A stretch of 64,000 nt of DNA, taken from Atopsyche davidsoni (lineage: Eukaryota; Arthropoda; Insecta; Trichoptera; Hydrobiosidae). Shown piece after piece: positions 60,000 to 64,000 of the stretch. The notes below the pieces were generated by a model. That model had not been told where the DNA came from. It saw nothing but the letters and a program-made list of their open reading frames with translations, and did not search any database. Position 1 is the stretch's first letter. Each line of letters opens with the position of its first letter. The stretch lies in assembly GCA_022113835.1 (NCBI GenBank), contig JAILWY010000016.1, positions 5,859,501 to 5,923,500 of the forward strand. The letters are read 5' to 3'. The position numbers and the translations under genes are program-made.

Positions 60000-61235
60000 G
60001 TTTTTTTTTTAATATATTAAAAAATATCTTGCATCTACTTGTACAATGTTAAATTAAAAACAATAGTTATATTAATATGTTAAATCAAATTACCACCACT
60101 CGGTGTTAATTAAAGTATTCATTTAATGCCGTATTAATATGACAAATCAATTCGATTGATGATGAATTTAATGCAAGTCATGTTTGTAGAATCGTGAATG
60201 TTTTTTTTCTTCTAATACAATGTATGATTTTCTCGGAAATATTGTACCTTCATCACAATGGGGTGCGGTGCGGTGTGCATGTTATATTTTGATTAGACAC
60301 AGTTTTAATATTATGTAATTTAAAATGTCATTACAACATCACGCTGACTCATTTCACTTGGAATGATTCAGCAATTATGCCATATATGAACATGTACGAT
60401 TCGAGATACTGAAAATATGAAGTAAATTAATGTTAAAAAAATACACAAAATATACAAGATGACCTGCATAGATAAATAATAATAGATTCCATGCAGATTT
60501 TGAAATATTATATAAATTTACTATTTTCAATCTATACAGGTTTTTTTTTAAAAATATATTTGTGAATAGGATCAAACAAAAATTACTAAGAAAACGCAAT
60601 TTTATTTTCAAGGCACAGATGAAATTTGATATTACATCTTTGATTTTCTTAGCCGGTACCTAAGAAAGATCGACCACCGCGACCCTGTAACTTAATTTAA
60701 ATTAGTATACGCAAACATGACTCAAATGTATCACAACTTTAAAATTATTTGAATTAGGTGCAAAGCCACAATAGATAGAAGTTGTTGGTTTGAATCCTAA
60801 CTATACCGTGAATTTTTTTTATTTTTCTTGTTTTATGTGGGGGAAGTTATGAATACGAAGTACAATCTAGTTTAGATTTTTAATTTAATATATACAAAAT
60901 CACTGTTTTGGTCAATCTCACCGGTATTCACCATATTTACGATATATGCGTACAATTTTGAAGAATTTAATAAAATTGTATTCATTTTATTTTATTCCAC
61001 ACAAATATAAATAACCATTTGATTATACAAGTGTCATAAGACGTATAATTTAAAAGTTTATATTTTTAAGCTCGAAAAAAATCTCTTACAATCTAAACTA
61101 TAACACAGTAAAAACACAGCATGTTACTTTTTATCTATAAGCATAATAAATAAATTAGCGAGATATTTTGAAAAGCTCCAGTGTTTTTGTGTACTTTATT
61201 TTGGATAGATATATCAGATATCTTTTACGATAAAA
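60000..61235. other. AT-rich, with a lone tRNA T-arm-like string at 60781-60803
   Basis: GTTGGTTTGAATCCTAAC (60784-60801) pairs as a T arm and contains a near box B (GGTTTGAATCC, 60787-60797). No box A or cloverleaf is visible upstream. The rest is A/T-run DNA without features. Confidence 0.3.
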
Positions 61236-61239
61236 AATA

Positions 61240-61445
61240 CAGGAGCGGAATCCAAAATCGCTTCCCAAGGGGTGCTTCGTAATAAGCTGTCATATGTTTA
61301 TATTCACGCACACATTTACGATGTTATATAAACTGATATAGCGGCGAATAAAAAAATATCCACCGTATCAGTCAGCCGTGCCGACCTGTCAGGACACTAA
61401 AAACTAGCGCCGGCCCTGGAACCAACGGCCGGGGAACACCGAATA
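61240..61445. promoter_or_regulatory. Balanced island
   Basis: GCGCCGGCCCTGG...CGGCCGGGG block (61408-61435) and AGTCAGCCGTGCCG. No coding frame. Confidence 0.2.
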
Positions 61446-61919
61446 TTTCATCGTCAAAAATATGACAATTTAAAAATTAATAAATATAGGAAAAAACATC
61501 AAAGCACTTTATATTATCGAATTTTTTTTAACTTTGCAATTTGTATGTGAGGACTCTTTTTCGTTCGGAGATGAGTTTTTTTGCAATAATACCATCTTAG
61601 TATTTTAAATCAACATCTTATTTGTGATGTTTTTGACATTTCGTTAAAATTTTGTTTCTGTTGCGTCAAATAATTTTCATAAATTTTATAAATATAATTA
61701 AATAAAAATTATCTATTACTCATATAAATAAGAATGATTTACTATTTGAAGCAAATCTTTTTTGCAGCTTAAACGCAGTGCAGTGTTACTTAAAAAAAAT
61801 AATCTTATGTGAAAAAGTTTTTACTTGAAAATAGGTAGATAAGTGACATTAAATTACTTTAAGTAAAATCCAGATTGTATAAATTAGGCTTTATCTCTTA
61901 TTTTCGTGAGCTTGATTAA

Positions 61920-62080
61920 TTGTTTAAGCCGATGAAACACGTTCGATGAATAGTGGGCGGTGAATTTCCCCGATATCACAAGCGGGGGACGGGAATAACA
62001 AAATGCAAGTGTCAAATCCACAACCCCCAGCCCCCACCCTGTATATAGATCGCCCCGCCACTGTCACGCCAACTTAGTGT
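61920..62080. promoter_or_regulatory. GC-enriched island
   Basis: GCGGGGGACGGGAATAAC (61982 on) and CAACCCCCAGCCCCCACCC (62021 on). No coding frame. Confidence 0.2.
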
Positions 62081-62689
62081 ATCGTTAGGAATGTGAACTT
62101 AACAGATGGTAAGACTGCTTTGAAATGGTACTTGCTATAAGCATTAAAACACTAAGAATAAAATTGTCACTTCAAAGTCTACGCAAACAATACATGTTCA
62201 AAATATTATTTTTATTCAAACGACTTAAATGGTCTATCAAACTTAATATATATATGAAAAATATTACCATGCAAAGTATAGAATTGTCAAATTAGTAACA
62301 TTAAACCACTTGCATGTTAATTTGTTAGGTCGACATATGATAGAAATCCATTCAAAATTCGCACAGATTTGTTTTACTTCTTAAGAGTTTCAGTTTTCAA
62401 AACACTATTTGCTTTATTTTTTTAGTAAAAAAAAATAACACACAGTGTACATCTTAATTAGGATGATATTGATTTTGTTACTTAGTAAATCCCAACAAAA
62501 TACGCCTGTATTCATTTCAAATCTAAATTTATAGTTTGCAAGGTGTTAACTATTTTTATCACTTTTTTTCTTGTCTTATATAAATGATTAAAATTTTTAT
62601 TAAATTCATTCAAAACTAAGCTTAAATTTAAATAAAACGAAATAAGCTTAAAATCCGAAGTACTAGGCCGCGTGTTTGGGAAAAAAATA

Positions 62690-63065
62690 TCGAAAATTCC
62701 GATACGATGTTTAGCATTCAAACGAGAGCCTTCCGTACAAGAATAGCTCCTTACCCCGTGCAGGGCGGCTCTCAAACTGTGCTGTGCTATTTGACTAGAA
62801 ATCCCGAGTCACCTGACGCCGCCCCCGCCCAAAGTAGCGATCGCTGTACTCCCCACGTGAGCGGACTACGCTCCGTACGCCCACGTGTGTGTTTATGCGA
62901 ATAATCAATGCTTAGCGTTATTGTAACACCGCCATAAGTAGCGCGAGTCTTCATCTCAGTATAAGCCCGCCACACCCGGGCCTTCTCTGGGAAAATAGAT
63001 CCTATAAACACTCTGTCGCTTAGAATAGGTGACAGAACAATGAATAGCACTTACATTGAGCAGAG
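62690..63065. promoter_or_regulatory. Extended GC-rich island with paired E-boxes and an AGCGATCGCT palindrome
   Basis: Two CACGTG sites (62854-62859, 62882-62887) 28 bp apart. AGCGATCGCT, a perfect 10-bp palindrome, is just upstream (62836-62845). Frames are open on both strands, unrecognisable. The E-box spacing equals that of the pair at 59.6 kb. Candidate regulatory element. Confidence 0.33.
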
Positions 63066-63539
63066 GCTTGCATGAAGTTAGTTCGGTGTAATTTTAGTCA
63101 ACACCAATAACTTGCTATGTACATAATTAAAATATATGAAAATGGCTGGATGCACTAGAAAAATTTCACTTATAAACCGGCACTTCTCATTGTAATCAAA
63201 ATATAACTGTTGGCATTATAAAATCACCTTTCAGTGAAATAAATTATAATGTCTTTTCACTAGTAAAAAATGTAAATATATAAAATAGTAACCCAAACAG
63301 TAAAAATTACCCATATGACGTTTTGAAGCGATAGTTTACATGTACGATTATCTTATACATAATTTTTTTCATATTAAACATGTTTATAATAAATATAAAA
63401 AAAGTATTACACGGCAAAAATATTTTTTTAAATACTTCTAAAATTTAAGCGGGGTATAATATAACACTGTAAAAAAATCTAGTTCTCCGAGGAAAAAAGG
63501 GTTGTTATCTTAAACGACCAATAAAAAGTTGATATCCTG

Positions 63540-63795
63540 AATTGATAGGCTGAAGACAAATGCAGCGTTCAGGGGCTTCAGGGCTGCGGGCAGGGGCGGC
63601 GCGCCTGGCCAGCCGGCGGCTAACGAACCTCCGCGGCAGTACATTCGGGAATCAATGCTCCATTTGCTTATCTGCGGACATTAAGTTGTCAGGTTAATGC
63701 CTGGCTAGGCCCCGCCCGCCCCTGGCCACATAATCAATACCCGACCGCGCCAGGGCTGCCTGCAGCCTGCTCCGTCGCCACTGGCTTGGATTTAA
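63540..63795. promoter_or_regulatory. GC-rich island
   Basis: GGGCAGGGGCGGCGCGCCTG (63589 on) and CTAGGCCCCGCCCGCCCCTG (63705 on), the latter GC-box-like (CCCGCCC). No coding frame. Strong contrast with the flanks. Confidence 0.27.
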
Positions 63796-64000
63796 TTATT
63801 TTATGCACAACTGATCATTGAATCAATTTTACCGTCAAAAAAACCTGCATCTATTTTAGTAAAACACAATTGTTAAAAATCATATTTTTAAATCTGTATA
63901 TCCTCCGCTAATAATTCAAGTCTGTCAAATTAAATATTCATCCATTGATATACGTTCGTAACCTAACTCATTCATAAAAATACAACAAGTCAGAAAGTTT

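Noticed and set aside
1..64000. CRISPR arrays, operons, bacterial promoters or ribosome binding sites
   Set aside because: No regularly spaced identical repeats with unique spacers and no compact gene arrangement. The sequence is eukaryotic in character.
1..64000. Conserved insect microRNAs (let-7, mir-10, mir-124, bantam, iab-4 and similar seeds) and intact tRNA genes
   Set aside because: Scanning by eye for the mature sequences found none, and the tRNA-like strings do not fold into full cloverleafs. A covariance-model search would be decisive.

Overview
The window looks like nuclear DNA from an arthropod, most likely an insect. It is strongly AT-rich, has no operon-like packing, and no open frame on either strand exceeds about 150 codons. 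It carries decayed copies of transposon classes typical of insect genomes: RTE-like LINE, Helitron, hAT, pogo/Tigger and probable Penelope-like termini. I could not assign a species. I found no intact protein-coding gene and no exon I would defend. Every recognisable coding sequence is a broken transposon relic.

Layout: (1) 1-8 kb is AT-rich with three GC-rich islands and one foldback repeat. (2) 8-19 kb is the most repeat-rich part. It holds two degenerate LINE C-terminal fragments, two copies of a second repeat with the same 3' tail, a 246-bp hAT-type element with a perfect 8-bp target duplication, and several long inverted (foldback) repeats. (3) 19-43 kb is AT-rich DNA punctuated by GC-rich islands, with a long AT microsatellite, tRNA-like relics and degenerate tandem repeats. 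(4) 42.9-47.7 kb holds a 115-bp-arm foldback, a rotted Helitron Rep fragment, a 650-bp inverted pair, a pogo-type element with TA target sites, and a very GC-rich G-run/CpG island. (5) 48-64 kb has a 205-bp tandem duplication, then AT-rich DNA with many GC-rich islands, several carrying E-box pairs.

Two themes stand out. First, several unrelated-looking foldback repeats share one core on one strand: a CTGATGA-like heptamer, one U, a short perfect stem-loop, GAAA, and in the clearest copies a short palindrome. This is the order of hammerhead-ribozyme core elements known from Penelope-like elements and retrozymes. Second, around 40 short GC-rich islands sit in otherwise AT-rich non-coding DNA and carry transcription-factor-like sites. 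This suggests, without proving, a cis-regulatory landscape around a gene outside the window. All composition statements were made by eye.
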